From Rhodococcus erythropolis NBRC 15567 (GTDB lineage Bacteria > Actinomycetota > Actinomycetes > Mycobacteriales > Mycobacteriaceae), in contig NZ_BCRM01000030.1 of NCBI RefSeq assembly GCF_001552595.1, positions 1 through 41,424 on the forward strand: DNA of 41,424 nt. Direction: 5' to 3'. The notes below the pieces were generated by a model. That model was not told the DNA's origin and did no database searches. It worked only from the letters and a program-made list of their open reading frames with translations. The translations under genes were made by a program, and so were the position numbers. Below, in pieces: positions 8,194 to 16,341 of this stretch; position 1 is the first letter of the stretch; the number at the start of each line of letters is the position of its first letter.

Positions 8194-8339
8194 CCTGTGT
8201 GTGCATCGGTGGAAAACTGTCCAACTCCATTGGATACCCGCGAGTAATAAATCCCAACCAGTGGGTTGACCTCGGGACGTTCGTCCTGTCCAATCGAGGG
8301 TTAGCGATAGTCGTGCGATGCTCAGGGGGCGCTTGACGG

Positions 8340-9350
8340 ATGCGGAGATTTGGGTTTGTCGGGATTGTGTTGGTCGTGCTCGCGCTTGTTGTGGGCGGAG
8401 TGGCGTACGCCGAACCGGCGCCCGAAAATCCACCAGGAGATCTGACAGGTCAGACCGGGGCTCACATCAATCGCATCGAGCAATTGTCGCCCACTCGTAG
8501 TGCTGTGTTCGTCGATTCGCCGGCTATGCGGCGCGAGGTGCAAGTGCAGGTTCTGCATCCAGCGTCGAGTGCCGGTTCGCGTCCGTCCTTCTACCTACTC
8601 GACGGCGTCAGTGCCGGTTCGGAATCCGGATACTCCGAAAGCACCTGGACTCAAAAGACCGACATCGAAGCGTTTTTCGCCGACAAGAACGTCAACGTCG
8701 TTCTCCCTGTTGGCGGTACCGGCAGTTTCTACACCAACTGGAAGAACGACGATCCGAACCTCGGTGTGAACAAGTGGGAATCGTTTCTCGCTGAAGAGCT
8801 TCCGGCGTTGATCGATTCTGCGTTTTCCGGAAATGGGGCGAATGTGGTCGGCGGGGTGTCCATGGGTGCGCTCGGCGCGGCCAACCTCATCACACATCAC
8901 CCGAAGCTCTACACCGGATTAGCCTCGTACAGTGGCTGTCTCGACAACTCCGAGTCGTCTTCGCAGGATTCCGTGCGGCTCACCGTGGCCAGTAAGGCAG
9001 GCGACGCCACCAACATGTGGGGCCCGGCGTCGGACCCCGACTGGCAAAAGCACGACCCGTCCACCAATGCTGAAACGCTGCGAGGAAAGACGATCTACGT
9101 TTCCTCGGGCACGGGCGCACCCGGAGAATACGACAACATTTTCACCCCGGGCGGCCTGCAGACGGCCATCGAAGGCGGGCCGCTCGAGGCACTGGCAAAC
9201 ACGTGCACGCAACTGTTCGAGGCGAGGTTGGGGGAGTTGTCGATTCCCGCAGTGTTCGCGTATCGAAACGTCGGCACCCATTCATGGCCGTACTGGCAAG
9301 ACGCGCTTCACGATTCCTGGCCGACAGTGAAGACCGCCCTGGGAATGTGA
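8340..9350 (+). CDS. Antigen-85-type mycolyltransferase / secreted alpha/beta-hydrolase esterase
   Basis: 336 residues with a signal peptide (residues 1-24, ending AYA). The alpha/beta-hydrolase core has LLDG near 87, the nucleophile elbow GGVSMGALGA (Ser174), MWGPASDPDW near 220 and the catalytic His in GTHSWPYW near the end. The WESFLAEELPALID and MWGP..DP..W..HDP segments are characteristic of Ag85/corynomycolyl transferases, which move mycolates onto trehalose and arabinogalactan in the cell wall. About 330 residues is normal for the family. The ATG follows a GGGGG run; the DnaA-box-rich gap upstream must contain its promoter. Activity on mycolates is inferred from family. Confidence 0.85.
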   Translation: MRRFGFVGIVLVVLALVVGGVAYAEPAPENPPGDLTGQTGAHINRIEQLSPTRSAVFVDSPAMRREVQVQVLHPASSAGSRPSFYLLDGVSAGSESGYSESTWTQKTDIEAFFADKNVNVVLPVGGTGSFYTNWKNDDPNLGVNKWESFLAEELPALIDSAFSGNGANVVGGVSMGALGAANLITHHPKLYTGLASYSGCLDNSESSSQDSVRLTVASKAGDATNMWGPASDPDWQKHDPSTNAETLRGKTIYVSSGTGAPGEYDNIFTPGGLQTAIEGGPLEALANTCTQLFEARLGELSIPAVFAYRNVGTHSWPYWQDALHDSWPTVKTALGM

Positions 9351-9370
9351 AGTGGGCTGTGAGCTGAGAA

Positions 9371-10240
9371 CTACTCGGCCAGTGCCAGTTCGAGCAACTG
9401 GAGGGCGCCGTCACGGGTCTGCGCAGCCGCGATGAACCCAGCTTTGTGGCAGAAGACCGAACTGTCGACGCCCGTCTCGGCGGCAAGGTCCGAGCCGTTC
9501 AGGCCGCGCCACGGCTCCGGCAACAGCTTTCGTGAACCGAACTTGGAGTCAGCGGGCTTGACCGTCTGAATCGACCAGCCGCCGTTGGTGTTCGGGAAGA
9601 TGGTGAACAGAAGTTCTGGCTGGGCCGACGCGGCGCGGCCGTGGGGAACGAAGCGTTCCAGCACGACGAAGCGCGGATCCGTTGCTTTCTCGTAGGTCTC
9701 GGTGAACTCGCGCTCGGCTGCAGCGTCGCCGGCGTACTTGGCGCGCAGGCGAATCAAGACCTGAGTTGCGAGAACCACGGCCAGCTCGAACTGGGTGTCG
9801 AACTCTTCGTCGGTGGACGAGATCGGATTGAACAGGTCCAGCACCGACGACAGATCAAAAGGCTTGGTGCCGTAGTCGTTGAGGGTGTAGATCTCCTGGC
9901 CGTTGTCGACGGCGTCGATGCCCTCGACCAGACGACTGTCGATTCGGCGGAAAACGGAGGCGTCGCCTTCGCAGAACTGCAGGCCGTATTCCTGCCAGAG
10001 CAGACCGAAAGCGGAGTACAGGATGCCGTTGCTGCGCTCGCCGGCATCGCGCTGGTGATGGTCGAAGCGACCCTCGGCCGGGTTGTAGCGACCGCCGACG
10101 TCGAGCACGATGTCCGCACTGTCGAGGACGGACTCGTCACGGCTGCGAACGACGGTGGCGTCGGGGTACAGCTGCTTGAGCAGCGATACGCCGAAGACGT
10201 CGTCTGCATGGAACTTGCCGTTATGGGTCGCGATGATCAC
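9371..10240 (-). CDS. MYG1 family metal-dependent hydrolase
   Basis: 289 residues with a GTG start. The N-terminal IIATHNGKFHADDVF and the following DIVLDVGGRYNP....FDHHQR (about 45-65) match the MYG1/UPF0160 family, distantly related to DHH phosphoesterases; eukaryotic MYG1 is a 3'-5' RNA exonuclease. The His/Asp residues of these motifs would bind metal. The C-terminal GWSIQTVKP...SRKLLPEPWRGL segment is also family-typical. It is adjacent to and co-directional with the 5'-nucleotidase gene, 37 bases downstream of it. A role in nucleic-acid or nucleotide turnover is plausible but inferred. Confidence 0.85.
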   Translation of the reverse strand: MIIATHNGKFHADDVFGVSLLKQLYPDATVVRSRDESVLDSADIVLDVGGRYNPAEGRFDHHQRDAGERSNGILYSAFGLLWQEYGLQFCEGDASVFRRIDSRLVEGIDAVDNGQEIYTLNDYGTKPFDLSSVLDLFNPISSTDEEFDTQFELAVVLATQVLIRLRAKYAGDAAAEREFTETYEKATDPRFVVLERFVPHGRAASAQPELLFTIFPNTNGGWSIQTVKPADSKFGSRKLLPEPWRGLNGSDLAAETGVDSSVFCHKAGFIAAAQTRDGALQLLELALAE

Positions 10241-10277
10241 CCGTCGAGACTAGGCAATCGAGCGGGGGGATGCCTAT

Positions 10278-11972
10278 TCAGCCGACGGTGCGGATGCGAT
10301 CGGTGGCAGGCGGCGAGACCGGGGACCCGGCTGCGAACAGGGCAGTCAAGGCGTCGAGGTCGTTGCCCGCACCGGTCATCTGGGTGGAGTTCTTCAGTGC
10401 GGTGAAACCGTCCCCGCCCTCGGCGAGGAACTTGTTCACCACGACGCTGTAGACGCCGTCGGGGGCGATGTCCTGCCCGTTCAAGCGCATTTCCGAGATT
10501 CGCGAGCCCGGCGCTGCTCGCCGGTCCATGGCGTAGGTGAAGCCCGCGGACGGGGAGAGGATGCGCTCGGTAGCGGTGCCGTCGAGGTCGATCTGGAATT
10601 GCTGTTCGAGAGCGTCCTTCAACACCGCTCCTGTGACGGAGAGCACTTCGAGGCTGTTGCCGAACGGTTGAACACCGTAGGCCTGGCGGTAGGTGACCTG
10701 GCCGGAAGTGCCGAAGTCCAAGTCCTCGCGCATGCCTCCCGGGTTCGTCAACGCGAGTTGAGCGCCTCGTGTCGATCCGGCCGCGAGTTGAGCGTCGGCG
10801 ACCAGGTTGCCGAGTGTCGATTCACCGCTGGGTACGCGGTCCCGTGTCAGATCGGCGGTGATGGTCCCCACCGGTCGCTGAGCGCTTTCCGACGCCTCCG
10901 ACCAGGCCCGGTCGGCGAGAGCCTGAATATCGGGATCCGGCGAAATATCGTGTGTCACTATCTGATTGAAAGCGGACGTCTGATCGCGAACGACCTCGCG
11001 TGTGTTGCGGTCGATGGTGACGTCTGCGACGGACACGATCCGGCCGTGCGAAGCGCCCTGCATGACGACTCTGGGATTGCCTGCGGGATCAGGGAATTCG
11101 CAGTTGTACTGCTGGTGGCTGTCGGCGGTGAAGATGACGTCCACCTTCGGTGAGGCACGAAGGGCGATGTCGCGGGCCGGGCCGGACTCGACGTTGCAGT
11201 CGTTGGGTCCACCTTCGACGGCCGGTTCGTCCCCACGGTGCAGGAGAACGGTGATGGCTTTGACGCCGAAGAAGTCGAGGACATCGGCGGTGCGGTTGAT
11301 CGCTTCGACCTCGTCGCCGAACTGCAGATCGGCGATCCCGCCCGGTGTGACGATCTGCGACGTGTTGGCGGGGGAAATCGCGATGACTCCGAGCGGAATG
11401 CCGTCGACCATGTTCACGGTGAAGGGCAGCGTGGCCGGAGTGCCGTTGGTGTACGTCATGTTTGCGGCCATCAGAGGGAAGTTGGCGCCGCCGAAGGACG
11501 GACTGAACGTGCACGCGTCGACGGCGGAGCAACCGCCGGACTGCATACGACGGAACTCGGCGAGCCCTTTGTCCAGTTCGTGGTTGCCGATCGCGGAAGC
11601 GTCGATCTTCATCCGATTCAGCAGTTCGACCGTCGGTTCGTCGTTGAACATCGCCGATTCCAATGCCGACGATCCCCAGTTGTCACCGACCGAATACAGC
11701 AGCGAGTTGGTGGCTTGGCTGCGAAGTTGCGTCACGTATGCCGCGAGATACGCCGCGCCACCTGCGGGGGTGAGCGAGCCGTCGGCCTGCCTGATCTCGC
11801 TGCGAATGCCTTCCGGCGGGCGGAGGCTGCCGTGCAGATCGTTGAAGGCCAACAGACGTACCGACACCGTGTCCTGGGACTCGGCGGTGGCGACGCCACT
11901 CAGGGAGGTCGCGGAGGTGGCGAGAAGGGTCGTTGCGAGCACGGCACACGTTCGTGTCATGCGTCGCGTCAT
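10278..11972 (-). CDS. Secreted 5'-nucleotidase / 2',3'-cyclic phosphodiesterase family
   Basis: 564 residues. The ATG at 11972 has a GGGAG site; a second in-frame ATG lies four codons on. A signal peptide ends around ATA at residue 30. The metallophosphatase motifs appear in order: FNDLHGSL near 44, GDNWGSS near 97, GNHELDKG near 132, LLHRGDE near 240 and TADSHQQY near 283. The C-terminal half is the 5'-nucleotidase substrate-binding domain. UshA-like enzymes hydrolyse extracellular nucleotides to nucleosides and phosphate, using two metal ions. The protein should be exported. Operon with MYG1 is possible. Confidence 0.9.
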   Translation of the reverse strand: MTRRMTRTCAVLATTLLATSATSLSGVATAESQDTVSVRLLAFNDLHGSLRPPEGIRSEIRQADGSLTPAGGAAYLAAYVTQLRSQATNSLLYSVGDNWGSSALESAMFNDEPTVELLNRMKIDASAIGNHELDKGLAEFRRMQSGGCSAVDACTFSPSFGGANFPLMAANMTYTNGTPATLPFTVNMVDGIPLGVIAISPANTSQIVTPGGIADLQFGDEVEAINRTADVLDFFGVKAITVLLHRGDEPAVEGGPNDCNVESGPARDIALRASPKVDVIFTADSHQQYNCEFPDPAGNPRVVMQGASHGRIVSVADVTIDRNTREVVRDQTSAFNQIVTHDISPDPDIQALADRAWSEASESAQRPVGTITADLTRDRVPSGESTLGNLVADAQLAAGSTRGAQLALTNPGGMREDLDFGTSGQVTYRQAYGVQPFGNSLEVLSVTGAVLKDALEQQFQIDLDGTATERILSPSAGFTYAMDRRAAPGSRISEMRLNGQDIAPDGVYSVVVNKFLAEGGDGFTALKNSTQMTGAGNDLDALTALFAAGSPVSPPATDRIRTVG

Positions 11973-12072
11973 GCGTCGTGCTCCCTCACTCGGACCGGCC
12001 TCGAACCTCCCTGAGTGTGCCCGTCCGCCGAAACGAATTCCAGTCCTCGGCGTAACAGTTATGTATCGAGTG

Positions 12073-13149
12073 TCACGCGGTGACGCCGATGCCCGCAGCC
12101 TGCTTCGCGACGTCGGTGTTCGCGAAAGCGAGGAACGCGTCGTTCTCGTGTGGATCGCCGATGGTCATCCGGACGCCCTCGACGCCGTACTGACGGATCA
12201 GAATGCCCGCCTCGGTACTCGCCTCGGCGAAACCGGGGGAGAGCTCTCCGAGGGGGAGATAGACGAAGTTCGCCGACGACTCGGGGACGGTGTACCCGGC
12301 TTCGATCAGTGCACTGCGCACTCGCGTCCGCTCGGCGATGACGCCTTCGGTGCGGGCAAGCAGTTCGTCTGCTGCAGCCAGGGAAGCGATTGCGGCGGCC
12401 TGCGCGACAGCGCTCACGGTGAACGGGGTGTGCACCTTGCCGAGGGCCACGATGATCTCCGGATCCGCGACTGCGTAACCCACGCGGATTCCCGCGAGGC
12501 CGTACGCCTTCGAGAAGGTGCGCAGAACAACCACGTTGGGGCGGCTGCGGAACAGTTCAATGCCGTCGGCGTCCGAGCGTGAGTATTCGAAGTACGCCTC
12601 GTCGAGTGCGACGACGACGTGCGTCGGGACCGCGTCGAGGAAGCTCTCGAGCTCTGCCTTCGACAACGCGTTGCCGGTCGGGTTGTTGGGGTTGCACACG
12701 AAGATCAACCGCGTGCGATCCGTGATCGCGGCCAGCATCGCGTCGAGGTCGTGGCCGAAGTCCTCGGTCAGCGGAACCTTGACCGAGACGGCATGGCCGA
12801 CCTGGGTGACCACGGGGTACGCCTCGAACGAACGCCACGCGTAGATGACCTCGTCACCCTGATCGCAGGTGATCTGCACGAGTTCCTGGCACAGCGTCAC
12901 GGAGCCACAACCAGCGGCGACGTTGGCCGGTTCGACTTTCAGGAAGCTGGCCAGCGCCTCGATGAGTGCGACCGCGGCATTGTCCGGGTAGCGGTTGGCA
13001 TTGGCGACCGCGTCGGCGACGGCGTCACGCACACCGGGCAACGGCCCTACGGTCGTTTCGTTGCTCGCCAGCTTGATCGCACCCGGAAAATTGCGTCCGG
13101 GAACGTAGGCGGGGATGGAGGCGAGGTCAGGGCGAATGTGTGCGGTCAC
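12073..13149 (-). CDS. pat: Aromatic-amino-acid / histidinol-phosphate aminotransferase (Pat, HisC2 type)
   Basis: 358 residues with a GTG start. The sequence is close to mycobacterial HisC2/Pat: IKLASNETTVGPLPGV near 26, NRYPDN, GCGSV, VCNPNNPTGN near 155, DEAYFEY near 188 and the PLP lysine in RTFSKAYGLAGIRVGYA near 219. Such enzymes transaminate phenylpyruvate or 4-hydroxyphenylpyruvate to phenylalanine or tyrosine, and may act on imidazole-acetol phosphate. Prephenate dehydrogenase (tyrA) lies 8.5 kb away, on the same strand, which fits a role in tyrosine synthesis. It is divergent from the DLH-like gene with about 60 bases between them. Confidence 0.88.
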   Translation of the reverse strand: MTAHIRPDLASIPAYVPGRNFPGAIKLASNETTVGPLPGVRDAVADAVANANRYPDNAAVALIEALASFLKVEPANVAAGCGSVTLCQELVQITCDQGDEVIYAWRSFEAYPVVTQVGHAVSVKVPLTEDFGHDLDAMLAAITDRTRLIFVCNPNNPTGNALSKAELESFLDAVPTHVVVALDEAYFEYSRSDADGIELFRSRPNVVVLRTFSKAYGLAGIRVGYAVADPEIIVALGKVHTPFTVSAVAQAAAIASLAAADELLARTEGVIAERTRVRSALIEAGYTVPESSANFVYLPLGELSPGFAEASTEAGILIRQYGVEGVRMTIGDPHENDAFLAFANTDVAKQAAGIGVTA

Positions 13150-13210
13150 GAGTCGATTATGCGCGCACCGATTTGGTGCGTAGCGGCCGTCTGCGTGTCA
13201 GAGTTAGAAG

Positions 13211-13930
13211 ATGTCGGAAATCTTCCGGGCCACCGCGTATCTGCGCGCAGCCGAAGGGGAGGTCGCCACGGCTGTTCCGCTGACGGTGGTGGAGCCGGAC
13301 GGCCCGACGCGGGGCGGGATCGTCGTCCTGCATGAAGCCCGCCAGTTCAGCCCGGCTCTGCTGAATCTGATGTGCGCACTCGCCGGCGAAGGGTGGGTGA
13401 GCGTCGCACCGCACCTGTTCCACCGCGAACCCGAACACATGCAGGGCGAGGTGTTCGGTGACAACCTCTTCGCCGACTTCGACGCGACCCTCGATTGGCT
13501 CGTCGGACGCGAAGTTCTCGCGGACACCATCGGGGTGCTCGGATTCGACGACGCCGGGACCGCCGCGATGCTCGTGGCCACCAGCCGTCCCGTCGGTGCC
13601 GCGGTGAGCGTCGCCGCCCGGGGAATCGTCGAAGCCTTGTCGGTGGATGCTCAGGCACTCGTCGACGCGGCCACTTCCCTGCAGGCGCCGTGGCTGGCGC
13701 TGTACGGCGAGGACGATCCCAGCACGCCGCGTGAGCACGTGACTCTGCTCCGGGAAGCGACCGCCAAGGCCGACGTCGCGACACTGGTGGTCAGCTACGC
13801 CGGACTGGCTCACCGGGCGGACGAGCCGCCACAGCTGTCCGAGGACGCCGACCTCGACGACCCTGGCTCGGCTTCGATCGTCGAAGCTCAGACCCGGATC
13901 TTCGACTGGTTCGACAGCCACCTGCGGTAA
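13211..13930 (+). CDS. Dienelactone-hydrolase-family protein with altered nucleophile
   Basis: 239 residues. The overall pattern is the dienelactone hydrolase (DLH) fold: IVVLHEARQFSP near 38 (Glu42 corresponds to the conserved Glu), VAPHLFHR, ATLDWL, the strand-turn GVLGFDDAGTAAML, LALYGEDDPSTP near 165 and AGLAHRADEP (His201). In active DLH the turn is G-x-C-x-G-G with a nucleophilic Cys; here the position is Asp113. The Asp and His triad positions seem kept. The protein is therefore likely not a normal hydrolase. It is divergent from pat and precedes the tRNA genes. Family is confident, activity is not. Confidence 0.8.
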   Translation: MSEIFRATAYLRAAEGEVATAVPLTVVEPDGPTRGGIVVLHEARQFSPALLNLMCALAGEGWVSVAPHLFHREPEHMQGEVFGDNLFADFDATLDWLVGREVLADTIGVLGFDDAGTAAMLVATSRPVGAAVSVAARGIVEALSVDAQALVDAATSLQAPWLALYGEDDPSTPREHVTLLREATAKADVATLVVSYAGLAHRADEPPQLSEDADLDDPGSASIVEAQTRIFDWFDSHLR

Positions 13931-14026
13931 GCCGACAAATCAGGGCGCTGACCACGCGTTTTGCCTTTGGTGGCGAAGGGTGTGTAATCTTTCGATCCGG
14001 CGGTCCGAAAGGATCGGAACCCCCAG

Positions 14027-14118
14027 GGAGGCGTGCCAGAGCGGCCGAATGGGACTCACTGCTAATGAGTTGTCCCTTTTACGAGGGACCGGAGGTTCAA
14101 ATCCTCTCGCCTCCGCCA
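14027..14118 (+). tRNA. tRNA-Ser (anticodon GCU), CCA encoded
   Basis: Acceptor GGAGGCG (14027-14033) pairs with CGCCTCC (14108-14114), discriminator G14115, encoded CCA at 14116-14118. The anticodon loop CTGCTAA places GCT at 14061-14063. A long variable arm (GTCCC...GGGAC) and the GGTTCAAATCC T-arm confirm a class II tRNA-Ser reading AGC/AGU. Confidence 0.97.
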
Positions 14119-14200
14119 AGCCGGTGATTTTGACCGGCGGGTTAGAAATGATAGAAAGTACGACGGCAAGACACGCAAGATCAGCAAGACAACAGAACAT

Positions 14201-14273
14201 GCGCCCGTAGCTCAACGGATAGAGCACTTGACTACGGATCAAGAGGTTAGGGGTTCGAATCCCTTCGGGCGCA
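14201..14273 (+). tRNA. tRNA-Arg (anticodon ACG)
   Basis: Acceptor GCGCCCG (14201-14207) pairs with CGGGCGC (14266-14272), discriminator A14273. The anticodon stem CTTGA/TCAAG frames the loop CTACGGA with ACG at 14234-14236, the A34 being the expected substrate of TadA (tadA is at 23199). The GGTTCGAATCC T-arm is normal. CCA is not encoded (the sequence continues CAAG). Confidence 0.97.
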
Positions 14274-14281
14274 CAAGAAAG

Positions 14282-14323
14282 AAGCCCCTCACCAGCAGAG
14301 AATCCGGTGAGGGGCTTTCTTGT
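14282..14323 (+). terminator. Intrinsic terminator after tRNA-Arg
   Basis: AAGCCCCTCACC (14282-14293) pairs with GGTGAGGGGCTT (14306-14317), loop of 12, followed by TCTTGT. It is placed 8 bases after the tRNA-Arg end and should stop the tRNA transcript. Confidence 0.9.
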
Positions 14324-14511
14324 ATGCGAATGTTCTTTCATGGCGACGTTGGTCACATCTTGACCTGTTTGGCGGCTGACCAGATCTGACCTCCGAATTG
14401 ACGTTCTCGATCCTCGTATCGCGCCGCGGTGTCTCGGGCGGGCGGCTCGCGACTCTCGGGACTTCGCCAAATCGCCATTTAGCGGTCCGATCGGTCTGGT
14501 ATGCATTGCTG

Positions 14512-14973
14512 ATGAATCGGACTATCTCGGTTGTGCTCGTGAGTGGTGTTGCGGTCGGAGCTCTTGTTGGGTGTTCGAGTAAGTCTGACACCGTTGTAGT
14601 TTCATCGACGCAGTCGCCCTCGTCATCCGCAGCGACAACGATTGAGGCCGCACCGCAGCGTGGCGATCAAACGCAGGAGGGCTTGGAGGCCGCGCTGGAC
14701 GAGCAGTGGGCACTCGCGCAGAGTGCGGACTGGGCTGGGATCTATGAATTCAGTTCGCCTCGTTGCCAGGTTCAATACTCGGTCGAAGAGTTTGTGGCAG
14801 CGCTCGACGACGCGTACGCGGATCGGGATTTCAGCGGGACGCCCGAGTATCTGATCAACATGAACGGTGACTCGGTAGCGACCGTTGTCATCAAGGCTCC
14901 GGACGGCAAGAGTCCGATGACGCCGGGGACATGGAGTTACATCAACGGTTCTTGGTACGACGACGACTGCTAG
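14512..14973 (+). CDS. Small secreted lipoprotein, unknown function
   Basis: 153 residues from the ATG at 14512; upstream codons (Arg/Ser-rich) do not look coding. A lipoprotein signal is clear: positive N-terminus, hydrophobic segment and lipobox LVGC with Cys near residue 21, followed by a Ser/Thr-rich linker to about residue 50. The globular part contains DEQWALAQSADWAGIYEFSS and ends with GTWSYINGSWYDDDC. This resembles the DUF4878/SnoaL-like lipoproteins that have a short NTF2-like domain, but I do not recognise it with confidence. It has a lower-GC feel than its neighbours and stands right before a truncated PPOX fragment. Confidence 0.75.
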   Translation: MNRTISVVLVSGVAVGALVGCSSKSDTVVVSSTQSPSSSAATTIEAAPQRGDQTQEGLEAALDEQWALAQSADWAGIYEFSSPRCQVQYSVEEFVAALDDAYADRDFSGTPEYLINMNGDSVATVVIKAPDGKSPMTPGTWSYINGSWYDDDC

Positions 14974-14977
14974 GCCG

Positions 14978-15127
14978 ATCCTGCGGGCGAAGCTGTGGGA
15001 TCCGTCGACGTGGCCCGCATCCGATGACGTACCGAGTCTGCGCGACATGATGGCCGAGCAGCACAGCCTGCGCGTCGAGGATCTGGAGCCGGCTCGGCAG
15101 GAGGCGTACCGCAAGTACCTGTACTGA
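14978..15127 (+). pseudogene. Remnant C-terminus of a pyridoxamine-5'-phosphate-oxidase (PPOX)-family gene
   Basis: A 49-codon open stretch ending in TGA reads LRAKLWDPSTWPASDDVPS, then a MMAEQ helix and RQEAYRKYLY. The K-LWDPSTWP and YR..LY pattern matches the C-terminal tail of FMN-binding PPOX-family proteins as I know them. There is no corresponding N-terminal part: the frame upstream runs across the lipoprotein gene without homology. It is probably a decayed gene truncated by whatever brought in the region between tRNA-Arg and here. Confidence 0.5.
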
Positions 15128-15161
15128 GCGCAGATCCGTCACCTATGTCCGATAATGATCC

Positions 15162-16340
15162 GTGCCTTCAATTGCCTCGTCGCTGTTCTGGATTGCGCTG
15201 ATCGCGGCCATCGCGCCGATAGTCGCGGGCTTGATCCCGCGTCGCCTGGTTCCCGAAGTGGTGTTGCTACTGGTCGCGGGCGCAGTGGTCGGGCCGTTCG
15301 CCCTCAACATCGCCGCTGACAGCGAAGCGATCGGAATCCTCCGCGAACTCGGCCTCGGCATGCTGTTCCTGCTCGCCGGTTACGAGATCGACCGACAGGA
15401 ACTCAGTGGGCGCGGCGGACGTCGAGCGCTCTACACGTGGCTGTTCTGCCTCGCGCTGGCGTTCACGGTGGTCGCGCTGCTTGGCATGAGGAACGTGATC
15501 TCCGCGGAAGCCGCTGTTGCCATCGCAATGACGTCGACCGCACTGGGCACGCTGTTGCCGATCCTCAAGGACAACAAACTCCTCGACACACCCTTGGGCA
15601 AGACGGTCCTCAATCACGGGGCCGTCGGCGAACTCGGGCCGGTCGTCGCGATGGCGGTGCTGCTGAGTGCCCGTGGTGCCGTCCTGTCGCTGATCGTTCT
15701 TGCCGTCTTCGCCTTGATCGCCATCGTCGTGGCGGTGCTGCCCGGCAAGCTGATTCACGAAGGCTCGTGGACACATCGGCTGGTGCGGGCAGGAGCGGAC
15801 ACCACGGCGCAGACGACGGTCCGCCTCACCGTTCTGTTGTTGGTCAGCCTCGGAGTGCTGTCGGCCGTGTTCTCACTCGACGTCATTCTCGGTGCGTTTG
15901 CCGCCGGCTTCATCCTGCGGCGACTGATGCCAGAAGGCGACGAGCGCCTCGAGATCAAGCTCGACGGGATCGCCTTCGGGTTCCTCATCCCGATCTTCTT
16001 CATCACGTCAGGGATGGCAATCGACGTCTCGGCGGTCGCCGCCAGTCCCGGCATACTGATTGCGTTTCTGATCCTGATCGTTGTCGTCCGCGGTGTGCCG
16101 GTGTTCTTCGTGACCAAGTTCGAGAAGGTCGAACCGCCCTTCACCACGCGCGAAAGTGCGCAAGTCGCGTTGTACGGGGCTACCGGTCTGCCCATGATCG
16201 TGGCGGTCACTGGCGCTGCCGTCGACGCGCATCAGATGTCGTCGGACAACGCCTCGATTCTTGTCGCGGCCGGTGCGATCACCGTTCTACTGCTGCCGAT
16301 GCTCGCCACTCTCTTGACGAAAAAGGAGAAAGTGTCCTGA
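15162..16340 (+). CDS. CPA2-family cation:proton antiporter (KefB-like membrane domain)
   Basis: 392 residues with a GTG start and 11-13 hydrophobic segments. The sequence is the Na+/H+ exchanger membrane domain of the CPA2 group: LGLGMLFLLAGYEID near 65, AMTSTALGTLLPIL near 120, LNHGAVGELGPVVAMAVLL near 150, LGAFAAGFILRRLMP near 240 and FIPIFFITSGMAID-like FLIPIFFITSGMAID near 275. It lacks a RCK/TrkA domain. It would exchange Na+ or K+ for H+ across the inner membrane. The stop lies one base from the stop of the convergent hydrolase. Confidence 0.9.
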   Translation: MPSIASSLFWIALIAAIAPIVAGLIPRRLVPEVVLLLVAGAVVGPFALNIAADSEAIGILRELGLGMLFLLAGYEIDRQELSGRGGRRALYTWLFCLALAFTVVALLGMRNVISAEAAVAIAMTSTALGTLLPILKDNKLLDTPLGKTVLNHGAVGELGPVVAMAVLLSARGAVLSLIVLAVFALIAIVVAVLPGKLIHEGSWTHRLVRAGADTTAQTTVRLTVLLLVSLGVLSAVFSLDVILGAFAAGFILRRLMPEGDERLEIKLDGIAFGFLIPIFFITSGMAIDVSAVAASPGILIAFLILIVVVRGVPVFFVTKFEKVEPPFTTRESAQVALYGATGLPMIVAVTGAAVDAHQMSSDNASILVAAGAITVLLLPMLATLLTKKEKVS

Positions 16341-16341
16341 T

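Noticed and set aside
7941..8339. The DnaA-box gap as chromosomal oriC
   Set aside because: dnaA, dnaN, rpmH or gyrB are not nearby, and there is no clear AT-rich unwinding region; a secondary DnaA-binding cluster is more likely.
11002..12582. A 526-residue plus-strand open frame
   Set aside because: It runs antisense to the 5'-nucleotidase and pat genes, both with clear motifs; the frame has no recognisable domain.
14324..14511. Possible insertion-sequence end with TTGACC/TGACC repeats
   Set aside because: No transposase fragment, paired terminal repeat or target duplication could be identified, so no element is annotated.
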